Of a DNA stretch of 64,000 nt, positions 28,956-37,199 are shown piece by piece; positions within the stretch are counted from its first letter, which is position 1, and the number at the start of each line of letters is the position of its first letter. This DNA comes from Comamonas testosteroni ATCC 11996 (GTDB lineage Bacteria > Pseudomonadota > Gammaproteobacteria > Burkholderiales > Burkholderiaceae_C): the NCBI RefSeq assembly GCF_000241525.1, contig NZ_AHIL01000029.1, positions 248,001 through 312,000 of the forward strand. The letters run 5' to 3'. The translations under genes and the position numbers were made by a program. The notes beneath the pieces are model-generated. The model saw nothing but the letters and a program-made list of their open reading frames with translations. It was not told the DNA's origin and did not search any database.

Positions 28956-30230
28956 TCAGAACAGAGATGCGGTATAGGGATCAGAATGCTTGACCGAGGT
29001 CAAACCATGAGGTCTGAGCAGCAGCTCTCTTGCCACCGGATCGTGGGCGCTGGCCTGCCAGAGCTGCTCGGCAATCAGGCCCGAGACCTTGACCCCCAGC
29101 AGCCTGATGCGCTTGCCAAGCGGTACGCGCTTGAGGCATTGGCCTGCGGCCAGGCGGATGGCTGCCGCATCCTGTATCGGCAGGTTCAGAGTCTGGTCCC
29201 GCGTGGCGATCCTGAAGTCGTCATAGCGCAGCTTGATGCCCACGGTGCGCCCCACATAACCCTTGCGCCGCAGATCCTCGGCCAGCCGCTCGCACAGGTC
29301 CGTGAAGATGGCGCCCAGTTCGGCCTTGTCGCGCACGGCATGCAGATCGCGCTCGAAGGTGGTCTCGCGGCTCATGGACACCGGCTCGCTCTCGGTCACC
29401 ACGGCACGCTCGTCCCGCCCCCAGGCCGACTCGTGCAGCCAGTGGCCATAGCTTTTGCCAAACCAGTGCAGCAGCTGCGGCAGGCTTTGCGCGGCCAGGT
29501 CGCCGATGGTTTCTATGCCCAGGCTCTTGAGCTTGGCATCGGCCTTGGGGCCTATGCCGTTGACCTTGCGGCAGGCCAGCGGCCAGATCCGGCTTTGCAG
29601 GTCTTCGGGCTGGACGATGGAGATGCCGTTGGGCTTGTTGAACTCGCTGGCCATCTTGGCCAGCAGCTTGTTGGGCGCCACGCCGACCGAGCAGGTCAGG
29701 CCCGTGGCGTCGAAGATGGATTTCTGGATCAGCCGGGCCAGCACGCGTCCGCCCTCGCGCTGGCCGCCCGGCACGTCGGTGAAGTCGATATAGACCTCGT
29801 CCACGCCGCGGTTCTCCATGAGCGGCGCAATCGACACGATGATCTCTTTGAAGGCCCGCGAAAAGCGCCGGTACTCGGCAAAGTCCACGGGCAGAAGAAT
29901 CGCCTGCGGGCACAGCCTGGCTGCCTTCATCATGCCCATGGCCGAGCCCACGCCGAACTGCCGCGCCGCATAGGTGGCCGTGGTGATCACGCCGCGCCCC
30001 GTGTAATCGCGCAGCAGCGGAAAGTCGGCCAACGGGATCTCGGACAGCGGCCGCCCCGCATGCCGCGCCAACAGCTCTTCGTCAAAGCTGCGCCGCCCGC
30101 CGCCGATCACCACCGGCAGCCCCTTGAGCTGCGGGTAGCGCAGCAGCTCCACGGAGGCGTAGAACGCATCCATGTCCAGATGCGCTATGCGCCTGGATCT
30201 GGGCTCGGGGCTGGTGGGAAAATCGCTCAC
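28956..30230 (-). CDS. dinB: DNA polymerase IV (Y-family translesion polymerase)
   Basis: Error-prone polymerase that bypasses damaged template bases. Catalytic palm carboxylates are seen in AHLDMDAFYASVE near the start and GVDEVYIDFTD near 120. A helix-hairpin-helix (KVNGIGPKADAKLKSLGI near 200) and little-finger domain follow. The start is uncertain: a GTG at 30230 (424 residues) places the family motif 17 residues in, whereas an ATG at 30266 gives a longer N-terminus; neither has a clear Shine-Dalgarno sequence. The C-terminus of about 40 residues beyond the little finger lacks a recognisable clamp-binding peptide. No LexA box of CTGT-N8-ACAG form was found upstream. Confidence 0.93.
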   Translation of the reverse strand: MSDFPTSPEPRSRRIAHLDMDAFYASVELLRYPQLKGLPVVIGGGRRSFDEELLARHAGRPLSEIPLADFPLLRDYTGRGVITTATYAARQFGVGSAMGMMKAARLCPQAILLPVDFAEYRRFSRAFKEIIVSIAPLMENRGVDEVYIDFTDVPGGQREGGRVLARLIQKSIFDATGLTCSVGVAPNKLLAKMASEFNKPNGISIVQPEDLQSRIWPLACRKVNGIGPKADAKLKSLGIETIGDLAAQSLPQLLHWFGKSYGHWLHESAWGRDERAVVTESEPVSMSRETTFERDLHAVRDKAELGAIFTDLCERLAEDLRRKGYVGRTVGIKLRYDDFRIATRDQTLNLPIQDAAAIRLAAGQCLKRVPLGKRIRLLGVKVSGLIAEQLWQASAHDPVARELLLRPHGLTSVKHSDPYTASLF

Positions 30231-30374
30231 AGTGCCGATTTTGCCTGCGCTGGCAAGAGGCGGCATCCATGCATTAAACAAGCACACACGCACCTGAAAA
30301 CAGCGAGCAGCGGCATGACCTCAGCCCTGCTGCCTTCAGCCTCCCGCACAGAAAAGAGGAAGGCTCAAACGGTC

Positions 30375-31895
30375 TCAGGACGAAACCTTGCCCTGCTTGA
30401 TGTCTTCGAGCTCGTCAAAGCGCATATCGGCATAGCTGATCCAGGTCTTGCGCTTGACCAGCCAGTAACCCAGCCAGAACAGCAGGAACAGCGGAATGCC
30501 CAGATAGGTCGAGACCACCCCGCCCCAATCGATGCGATCTTCCAGGAAGGCCTGATAGTTCTGGCCCAGCGTCACAACCAGACACAGCACGAAGGCAAAG
30601 ATGGGGCCGAAGGGGAAGGCGCCGGCCTTGTAGGGCAGCAGGCCCACATCGTGACCATGCATGACATAGCCGCGACGGAAACGGTAGTGGCTGACGGCAA
30701 TGCCCAGCCAGACGATGAATTCCGTCATGCCGGCCAGATTCAACAGCCAGATATAGACGGCCTGCGGGCTGTAGAGCGAGGAAAACAGGCACAGGCTGGC
30801 AACCAGCGTGCTGCCGATCAAGGCTACCAGCGGAACGCCGTTCTGGGTCAGCCGGGAGAAGATGCGCGGCGCATTGCCCTCGGTCGCCATGTTGTAGAGC
30901 ATGCGCGTGGCCGCATACATGCCCGAGTTGCCGGCCGACAGGACCGAGGTCAGGATCACCGCATTCATCACCGTGGCCGCCGACAGCAGGCCTGCGTGCT
31001 GGAACACCAGCGTGAACGGGCTCACAGCGATATCGGCCACATCGGTGCGCAGCAGTTGCGGATCGGTATAGGGAATCAGAAAGCCGATGACGACAATCGC
31101 CAGCACATAGAACAGCAGGATGCGCCAGAACACCTGGCGAATCGCACGCGGCACGTTCTCACGCGGATTCTCGGATTCGCCCGCCGCCACGCCCACCAGC
31201 TCCGTGCCCTGGAAGGAATAGGCCACGATCATGGCCACGCCCACAAAGGTCGCGAAATTGCCGACGAATGGCGCATCGCCCGTGGTCCAGTTCTCGAAAC
31301 CGGGCACATGGCCGTTGCTGATGATGCCGAACAGAATCATCACGCCGGTGATCAGAAAGGCCACCACGGCCAGCACCTTGATCAGCGCGAACCAATATTC
31401 GGCCTCGGCAAAGCCGCGCGCGGAAAACGCGTTCAGCCCCACCATCAGCAGCAGGAACAGGCCGCTCCATAGGATGCCTGGTACATTGGGAAACCAGTAG
31501 GCCATGACCAGTTGCGAGGCCACCAGGTCCACCGCCACCACCACAGCCCAGCTGAACCAGAAGTTCCAGCCCAGCGCAAAGCCGAAGCCGCGATCCACAT
31601 AGCGCGACGCATAGGTCGAGAAGGAACCGGCCACCGGCATGAAGGCAGCCAGCTCGCCCAGGCTGGTCATGATGTAGTACACCATGATGCCGATGAGCAG
31701 ATAGGTGAGCACGGCTCCGCCCGGGCCGATCTGGGCAATGGCCGAGCCGGAGGCCACGAACAGGCCCGTGCCGATGGCGCCGCCAATGGCGATCATGCTC
31801 AGGTGGCGCTGCTTGAGCACCCGGTGCAAGCGGGGCTGCTTATCGTCACCATCGCCAGTCGGCGCAAGCTGCTGGCTTGAGTTGGGTTGGGACAT
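30375..31895 (-). CDS. lysP: Lysine-specific permease, APC family
   Basis: Proton-coupled amino acid importer of 506 residues with about 12 membrane segments. Similarity to E. coli LysP from memory is strong throughout: MIAIGGAIGTGLFVASG, GWNFWFSWAVVVAVDLVA, SFQGTELVGVAAGES, VLSAGNSGMYAATRMLY and the C-terminal TYLGIPLFLLFW. ATG 31895 (MSQPNSS) is chosen; 17 upstream codons are unsupported. Lysine is the likely substrate, though related AAT-family permeases carry other amino acids. Divergent from the riboswitch-controlled dadA, with an 814-base gap between starts. Confidence 0.9.
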   Translation of the reverse strand: MSQPNSSQQLAPTGDGDDKQPRLHRVLKQRHLSMIAIGGAIGTGLFVASGSAIAQIGPGGAVLTYLLIGIMVYYIMTSLGELAAFMPVAGSFSTYASRYVDRGFGFALGWNFWFSWAVVVAVDLVASQLVMAYWFPNVPGILWSGLFLLLMVGLNAFSARGFAEAEYWFALIKVLAVVAFLITGVMILFGIISNGHVPGFENWTTGDAPFVGNFATFVGVAMIVAYSFQGTELVGVAAGESENPRENVPRAIRQVFWRILLFYVLAIVVIGFLIPYTDPQLLRTDVADIAVSPFTLVFQHAGLLSAATVMNAVILTSVLSAGNSGMYAATRMLYNMATEGNAPRIFSRLTQNGVPLVALIGSTLVASLCLFSSLYSPQAVYIWLLNLAGMTEFIVWLGIAVSHYRFRRGYVMHGHDVGLLPYKAGAFPFGPIFAFVLCLVVTLGQNYQAFLEDRIDWGGVVSTYLGIPLFLLFWLGYWLVKRKTWISYADMRFDELEDIKQGKVSS

Positions 31896-32440
31896 AAATG
31901 TCTTGTTGTAATGGTTTGCGCCCATCCAGACAAAACACCCAACCATCCCGCAGGCGCTGCGACAGGCAACGCAAAAAGGCGACCATGACGGTCGCGGTCA
32001 ACAAGGACAAAGGAACGAAGCCATGACAGCAGAACGCCATGGCGGATAGGCCAGTTGCATCCTGAATCGGCAGCCACCCCAGTCGGGCGCTTCAATGGCA
32101 AAGCGGTGATATCGCCGGGCCAATTGACAGGCAAAGACGATATTTTGCCCAAATACACCAACCTCCATAAGCCGCTGTGCCAATGCAGGGGCTGACTCTG
32201 GGGCTGCTCAGGCGTACTTGACAGAGCTTATTGCTATGAACTTAGAAGCACATTGCTCTTGAATACATTCATTTTCAAAGGCAAACAATCAATATTTCAT
32301 TGAAGGATAAGCGGTAAGTGCTATCAAATATCGCAGACCCGACATGATCAGCCATGGCCGCCCCCTGACGCAGAACTCTAGTAAACCCGTATATCCAGGC
32401 GCCGCCGTTCTTCCTACATTTGCCCACAGGCTCTCAGCCC
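31896..32440. other. AT-richer intergenic stretch between lysP and the glycine riboswitch
   Basis: No supportable gene. It should hold the lysP promoter and the promoter of the riboswitch transcript. A weak candidate for the latter is TTGAAG (32301-32306), 16 bases, TATCAA (32323-32328), which would start RNA about 110 bases before the first aptamer. The stretch 32220-32345 is clearly AT-richer than its surroundings. Confidence 0.3.
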
Positions 32441-32443
32441 GGT

Positions 32444-32648
32444 GATGCCGAGAGAGACTGCAGCGCAAACTTGGCGCATGCAGCGCCGAAGGAGCAACCG
32501 CCCCGGAAACTCTCAGGCCAAAGGATCGGCATCGCTTTCACACACTCTGAAGAATGTCCGGACGTCATCGTCCGCCGGGCATACCGAAGGAGCAAGCGAG
32601 CAGCGCCGCAAGGCCCTGCCTCGTGAATCTCTCAGGTCCAGAACAGAG
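32444..32648 (+). ncRNA. Tandem glycine riboswitch (two aptamers)
   Basis: Aptamer 1 spans 32444-32533: P1 is GATGCCGA/TCGGCATC and the core reads GCGCCGAAGGAGCAA...GGAAACTCTCAGGCCAAAGGA. Aptamer 2 spans 32545-32648: P1 is CTCTG/CAGAG and the core reads ACCGAAGGAGCAAGC...GAATCTCTCAGGTCCAGAACAGAGGGGG. The 11-base linker and the conserved CCGAAGGAGCAA and CTCTCAGG blocks match the known tandem class. It lies 61 bases before a dadA-like gene. Glycine normally turns such switches on for glycine catabolism. Confidence 0.95.
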
Positions 32649-32655
32649 GGGGCGT

Positions 32656-32677
32656 CCGCTGCGCATGTTGCGCACGG
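32656..32677 (+). promoter_or_regulatory. Candidate expression-platform hairpin of the glycine riboswitch
   Basis: CCG-c-TGCGCA pairs with TGCGCA-CGG around TGT (9 bp, one bulge) directly after aptamer 2. There is no T-tract and no recognisable Shine-Dalgarno before the dadA ATG at 32710, so control may not be simple termination. Confidence 0.4.
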
Positions 32678-32709
32678 GCTCCACCCTTGACGCATCTGCA
32701 ATCTGAATC

Positions 32710-33978
32710 ATGAAGACAATCGCCGTCATCGGCGGTGGCATCACGGGCGTGACCACCGCCTACGCCCTCGCACACCGCGGATTTTCCGTCACCCTGTTCG
32801 AGAAGCAGCGCTATGCCGCCATGGAGACCTCGTTCGCCAATGGCGGCCAGCTCTCGGCCTCGAACGCCGAGGTCTGGACCCATTGGTCCACCATCGTCAA
32901 GGGCCTCAAGTGGATGCTCAAGAGCGATGCTCCGCTGCTGCTCAACCCCAAGCCCAGCTGGCACAAGATTTCCTGGTTCTGCCAGTTTCTCGCTGCCATC
33001 CCCCATTACGAGAAAAACACCGTGGAGACCGCCAGGCTGGCGATTGCGGCACGCGAGCACCTGTTTGACTGGGCAGCCAGCGAAGGCATTGACTTCGATC
33101 TGAAGCAAAAAGGCATCTTGCATATCTACCGCGACCGAGCAGGCTTTGAGCATGCGGGCAAGGTTTCCCAGTTGCTGGCCAAAGGCGGGCTGGAGCGCCG
33201 CGCCGTCACGCCCGATGAAATGAAGGCCATCGAGCCGACCCTGTCCGGAACCTTCTATGGCGGCTACTTCACCGAGAGCGACTCCACCGGCGACATCCAC
33301 AAGTTCACCAGCGGCCTTGCCGCCGCCTGCGAGCGACTGGGCGTGCAATGCCGCTACGGTCAGGAAATCGTGTCGGTGGACAGTAATGGCAAACAGGCCA
33401 GCGTGACCGTGCGCCAGGGTCTGGAAACCGAAACTTCGACCTTCGACGCCATGGTGGTCTGCGCTGGCACGGCCAGCCGTGCGCTGGCCGCCCAGCTCGG
33501 CGACAGCGTCAACATCTATCCGGTCAAAGGCTATTCCATCACGGTCAATCTGCCGGACGAAGCCAGCCGCGCCGCAGCTCCCGTCGTGAGCCTGCTGGAC
33601 GACGAGACCAAGCTGGTCACCAGCCGCCTCGGCGAAGAGCGCTTTCGCGTGGCCGGCACGGCGGAGTTCAACGGCTACAACAAGGACATCCGCGCCGACC
33701 GCATCCGCCCGCTCATCGAATGGGTGCAGCAGTGCTTCCCAGGCGTCAGCACGCGCAGCGTCGTGCCCTGGGCCGGTCTGCGTCCCATGATGCCGAACAT
33801 GCTGCCGCGCGTGGGCCCTGGCAACAAGCCCTGCGTGTTCTACAACACCGGCCATGGCCATCTGGGCTGGACCTTGTCGGCCGTCACCGCCGACATGGTC
33901 GGCGATGTCGTGCTGCAGTCCATGGGCAGCGCCAGCAGGCAGTCCCGGCCGGCCACGCTGACCACCGCCAGCGCCTGA
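32710..33978 (+). CDS. dadA: FAD-dependent D-amino acid/glycine dehydrogenase (DadA family)
   Basis: Flavoprotein of the DAO family, 422 residues, likely membrane-associated and feeding electrons to quinone. The N-terminal Rossmann motif is IAVIGGGITGVTTAYAL with the acidic residue in LFEKQ. The DadA signatures ETSFANGGQLSASNAEVW (about 39-56) and YPVKGYSIT (near 275), and the C-terminal GHGHLGWTLS FAD contact, are present. Control by a glycine riboswitch suggests glycine as a substrate or metabolite, rather than only D-alanine. No racemase gene is adjacent. The upstream region lacks an obvious ribosome binding site. Confidence 0.9.
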   Translation: MKTIAVIGGGITGVTTAYALAHRGFSVTLFEKQRYAAMETSFANGGQLSASNAEVWTHWSTIVKGLKWMLKSDAPLLLNPKPSWHKISWFCQFLAAIPHYEKNTVETARLAIAAREHLFDWAASEGIDFDLKQKGILHIYRDRAGFEHAGKVSQLLAKGGLERRAVTPDEMKAIEPTLSGTFYGGYFTESDSTGDIHKFTSGLAAACERLGVQCRYGQEIVSVDSNGKQASVTVRQGLETETSTFDAMVVCAGTASRALAAQLGDSVNIYPVKGYSITVNLPDEASRAAAPVVSLLDDETKLVTSRLGEERFRVAGTAEFNGYNKDIRADRIRPLIEWVQQCFPGVSTRSVVPWAGLRPMMPNMLPRVGPGNKPCVFYNTGHGHLGWTLSAVTADMVGDVVLQSMGSASRQSRPATLTTASA

Positions 33979-34040
33979 TAGCTGATTCAAGGAACTGCAC
34001 CAACAAGCCAGGCACGGCATCGCGCATCGTCGCTGCAGAA

Positions 34041-34146
34041 AGCTATTGATTCAGAAGCTTCTTGCGCTTTCTCATGTTTGATTTCAAAGATTTTTAGCTT
34101 TGAAAATGAGCACAGACAAGCGCAGGTAGCTCTTGAAATCAGAGCT
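34041..34146. repeat. Foldback intergenic repeat, copy E
   Basis: The 32-base arm at 34041-34072 (AGCT..GATTC..AGCTTCTTGCGCTT) matches the inverse of 34114-34146 at roughly three quarters of positions. Inside is a second inverted repeat, CTCAT...TTTCAAAG / CTTTGAAA-ATGAG (34071-34110). It lies between convergent dadA and an EamA gene, and the stop codon of the latter is inside the right arm. Confidence 0.6.
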
Positions 34147-35071
34147 GCAGACAGATCAGCACCAGGCCCAGCATCATCAGCGCCATGCCCAGCTTTTCCG
34201 TCAATGAGAGCTTCTCGCTGAACACCTTGCGCGAGACGATATAGCTGAACACCACCTCCACCATGCCCAGGGTGCGCACGGCAGCGGCCCCCTGCATGGC
34301 ATAGGCGGTGAACCAGGCCAGCGAGGCCGCAGCGCCCATGCTGCCGGCCAGCAGCGAGATGCGCCAGGCCTTGAAGATGGGACGCAGGCCCTGTTCATGG
34401 GTTCTGGCAATCCAGGCGCTCATGACGACAGACTGCATGGTCTGCGCGATCAGCACGCCCCAGGCCCCGGACAGCCAGGGCGAGCTCACGCCCAGTGTTG
34501 CGATCTCGACCGCGCCGCCGCGAAAGCCCACCGTGGCCAGCGCAAAACAGGCGCCGCAGATCAGCCCGTAGACCGAAGATTTGCTGGTCCAGGCCGAGAG
34601 CGTGAACAGTTGCCCGCGCGGCGGCAGCGACAGCATCAGCACGCCCACCGTGGCAAGCACCATGGCCAGCAGCGCCAGCCGGGTCGGCAACTCGTGCAGG
34701 AACATGGCGGCAAACAGTGCCACCTGCAGCACCTCGGTCTTGGACAGCGTGACCGCCACGGCAAAGTTGCGCTCCTTCATGGCCATGAGCAAGGCGACCG
34801 TGGCTGCGACCTGAAAGAGCGCACCAAGCGCAATCCAGCCCAGATAGGCGACGCTGAACTTCGGCAGCACCAGGGAAGGATCGCCCAGCGCATACAGCGC
34901 CAGCAGATAGACGGCGGCGAACGGCAGGCCGTAGAGAAAGCGCACCAGCGTGGCCGACAGCGTACCGACCTGCGCCGTCAGCGAGCGCTGGGCTGTGTTG
35001 CGCACCGTCTGCGCCGCCGCCGCAAACAGCACCACTCCCACCCACAAATATTCCATTCCTATGCCCGACAT
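34139..35071 (-). CDS. EamA/DMT-superfamily transporter
   Basis: Inner-membrane protein of 310 residues with about ten hydrophobic segments arranged as two EamA repeats, as in drug/metabolite transporters. Substrate unknown; members export amino acids, cofactors or drugs. The segment FTAYAMQGAAAVRTLGMVEVVFSY near 255-280 is typical of the second repeat end. ATG 35071 has AAGG about seven bases upstream. Convergent with dadA and divergent from nhaA. The last codons lie in a dispersed foldback repeat. Confidence 0.82.
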   Translation of the reverse strand: MSGIGMEYLWVGVVLFAAAAQTVRNTAQRSLTAQVGTLSATLVRFLYGLPFAAVYLLALYALGDPSLVLPKFSVAYLGWIALGALFQVAATVALLMAMKERNFAVAVTLSKTEVLQVALFAAMFLHELPTRLALLAMVLATVGVLMLSLPPRGQLFTLSAWTSKSSVYGLICGACFALATVGFRGGAVEIATLGVSSPWLSGAWGVLIAQTMQSVVMSAWIARTHEQGLRPIFKAWRISLLAGSMGAAASLAWFTAYAMQGAAAVRTLGMVEVVFSYIVSRKVFSEKLSLTEKLGMALMMLGLVLICLQL

Positions 35072-35254
35072 GACACGCCTTCTCTTTCGTTAGCGCGCCA
35101 GCATAGCGCCGGCTGCCGGGCGGCGCTGACGTGATTCGTGCAGTCCACCCGCTTGAGCCAAGGCGACGCGAAGCGCGAGAGGCAACCGTCCTGATGGCGA
35201 GGCCTGCTTCCCCGCAAATAAACCACATATCCAGACCATTGCTGCATCTTTAGC

Positions 35255-35260
35255 TACAAT
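35255..35260 (+). promoter_or_regulatory. Candidate -10 box for nhaA
   Basis: TACAAT lies so that transcription would begin at about 35266, exactly at the 5' edge of the structured leader. No good -35 hexamer was found, so it is tentative. Confidence 0.35.
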
Positions 35261-35261
35261 T

Positions 35262-35325
35262 TCAGCCGGGTGCCCGCCGCACAAGGTGGCGATGGCAGGT
35301 GAATGTTCATGCGCAGGTCGGGCCG
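35262..35325 (+). ncRNA. Structured nhaA leader RNA, candidate Li+/Na+-type (nhaA-I) riboswitch
   Basis: The helix at 35271-35297 pairs TGCC with GGCA and CGCC..AC with GTGGCG (10 bp with two small bulges and an AAG loop). It is followed by the unpaired-looking AGGTGAATG and a GC-rich 3' part that could pair with CCCG at 35273-35276. It sits directly after a -10-like box and about 100-150 bases before nhaA. Position and general look fit the nhaA-I motif (reported as a lithium riboswitch class). I could not check it against a covariance model, so the class assignment is inference. Confidence 0.45.
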
Positions 35326-35422
35326 CCAGCGCGCCAGTCGTCTAGCAATGCAGACGGCACCAGCAGGCATTGCCTCAGGTGCAGCGCGCCTTCAGAGCAC
35401 GACTTCAGACACCTACCAACTC

Positions 35423-36811
35423 ATGGACCCACAGACACTTGTGCAGGCCCCTGCGCCTTCTGCATCCCAGAATTCACCCCGCATCCCCGCGCTGCAATCC
35501 GCCACCGAGCGCGTGCAGGCGCAGATCTCGCACCTGCTGCATATCGAATCCTTTGCCGGCATGGTGCTCATGCTGGCCGCTGCAGCAGCCCTTGTCTGGG
35601 CCAACTCCGCTGCGGCTCCAAGCTACTTTGCACTGTGGCATGCCCCCGTCGCGCTGACGCTGGGCCCATGGAGCTTCAGCACCGATCTGCATTTCATCGT
35701 CAACGACGTGCTGATGACGGTGTTCTTTCTGGTCGTGGGCATGGAGATCCGTCGCGAGCTGCACAACGGCGCGCTGGCCAGCCTGCGCCAGGCCAGTCTG
35801 CCCCTGATCGCAGCCATCGGCGGCGTGGCCGTACCCGCACTCATCTATGTGGCCCTGGCGGGCAACGACAGGACGCTGCTCAACGGCTGGGCAATTCCGA
35901 CGGCGACCGACATCGCGTTTGCCGTGGGCGTGCTGGCCTTGCTGGGCCGCAATATCCCGGGTGCACTGCGTATCTTCCTGCTGGCCCTGGCCATCATCGA
36001 CGACATCGTGGCCGTGCTCATCATTGCCTTCTTCTACTCGGGCGGCCTGCAGGCCATGGGCTTTGTGGTTGCCGCAGCCGGCGTGCTGCTGGTGCTGCTG
36101 TTCAACCGCATGGGCATTGCCGCCGCGCCCCTGTATGTGCTGCCCGGCGCCATTCTCTGGTTCGGCCTGCTCAAGACCGGTGCACACCCCACCCTGGCAG
36201 GCGTGGTGCTGGGCCTGATGACGCCCGTGTTTGCCCGCCCTGCCCCCATGCCGCTGCTGATCACGGCACAGACGGCCATGCGCAAGGCTGGCGAGCAGGT
36301 GCTCAGCGGCCGGCCCGATCCGCAGCACCTGCTGCAGGAGCTGCGCACCGCCCAGCTCGCACAGCGCGACCTGTTGCCGCCCGCTCTGCGCCTGCCCATG
36401 ATTCTTCATCCCTGGGTGGCTTTCTGCATCATGCCCATCTTTGCTCTGGCCAATGCCGGCGTGCAGTTCTCGGACATAGACCTGAGTGCGACTGCACCGC
36501 AGACCACGGCCATGGCCGTGCTGCTGGCCCTGGTGCTGGGCAAGCCTCTGGGCGTCTTCATCTGCACCTGGCTGGCCGTCAAGAGCGGGCTGTGCAGCCT
36601 GCCCGAGGGACTGAACTGGCGCGGTGTGCTGCTGGTGGGCCTGCTGGCCGGCATAGGCTTTACCATGTCCATCTTTGTCGGGGGCCTGGCCTTTGCAGAT
36701 GCGAAGCTGCTGGGCGCGGCCAAACTGGGCATTCTCGCAGGCTCGGCCATGGCAGCCTTGCTGGGGCTGGGCTATGGATTTGCCATGCGCAAGCGCCTGC
36801 AGCACGCCTAA
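35423..36811 (+). CDS. nhaA: Na+/H+ antiporter NhaA
   Basis: Electrogenic sodium (lithium)/proton antiporter in the inner membrane. The 462-residue protein has about 12 membrane segments. The ion-binding Asp pair is in LALAIIDDIVAVLIIAFFY, and the unwound helix motif IPTATDIAFAVGVLALLG precedes it. An N-terminal tail of about 35 residues is longer than in E. coli NhaA. ATG 35423 is preferred; earlier in-frame ATGs at 35303 and 35348 fall in the structured leader. A very long hairpin follows the gene at 36856-36904. Confidence 0.94.
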   Translation: MDPQTLVQAPAPSASQNSPRIPALQSATERVQAQISHLLHIESFAGMVLMLAAAAALVWANSAAAPSYFALWHAPVALTLGPWSFSTDLHFIVNDVLMTVFFLVVGMEIRRELHNGALASLRQASLPLIAAIGGVAVPALIYVALAGNDRTLLNGWAIPTATDIAFAVGVLALLGRNIPGALRIFLLALAIIDDIVAVLIIAFFYSGGLQAMGFVVAAAGVLLVLLFNRMGIAAAPLYVLPGAILWFGLLKTGAHPTLAGVVLGLMTPVFARPAPMPLLITAQTAMRKAGEQVLSGRPDPQHLLQELRTAQLAQRDLLPPALRLPMILHPWVAFCIMPIFALANAGVQFSDIDLSATAPQTTAMAVLLALVLGKPLGVFICTWLAVKSGLCSLPEGLNWRGVLLVGLLAGIGFTMSIFVGGLAFADAKLLGAAKLGILAGSAMAALLGLGYGFAMRKRLQHA

Positions 36812-36855
36812 GCACTTCTCGATCATGATGCCCAATCGGGCAGCATCCCTGATCA

Positions 36856-36904
36856 ACGAGCTGTAGCCGCCAGTCGAGATGATCGATTGGCGGCTACAGC
36901 TCGT
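36856..36904. repeat. 22-bp near-perfect inverted repeat downstream of nhaA
   Basis: The arms 36856-36877 and 36883-36904 are complementary at 21 of 22 positions, with one G-T pair, around the five-base loop GATGA. The outer part reads ACGAGCTGTAGCCGCCA. It lies 44 bases after the nhaA stop, has no T-tract in either direction, and is far longer than the other hairpins here. Confidence 0.9.
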
Positions 36905-37199
36905 CAGGTGACTAGAATGCCTTCTCGTTCTGCCCCGCAATCCGCACATCTGCCTGCTCCATTGACGGCAATGGCCGGTGCTCCAGGGGTTCTCGATCCA
37001 TGCTCGGGCGTGAATCGCCCAGGATCCGGCGATCGGAGATCTCGCTGTGCAGCTTCCGTGCACGCGCACACCCAGTGAACCTCTTCACCGTGCCCCTGCA
37101 CCGGCGTTCAGGGAGAGACCTCCGGGCCGCCCGAAGCGATGACGAGCTTTGCAGCAGCAGGCCGAAAACGGCACCTCTATCCCAAGAACATCAGGAAAA
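36905..37199. other. Intergenic region before the Sel1-repeat genes
   Basis: No supportable gene, RNA or repeat was seen. It should carry the promoter of the first Sel1-repeat gene, but no clear -35/-10 pair was found. Confidence 0.4.

Noticed and set aside
30231-30374. Search for a LexA box upstream of dinB
   Set aside because: Only a loose CTG...CAG pattern is present; it does not match CTGT-N8-ACAG.
28917-31472. An 851-codon open frame antisense to dinB and lysP
   Set aside because: It spans the complements of two recognisable genes and is rich in His, Gln and Ala, typical of a reverse-complement shadow.
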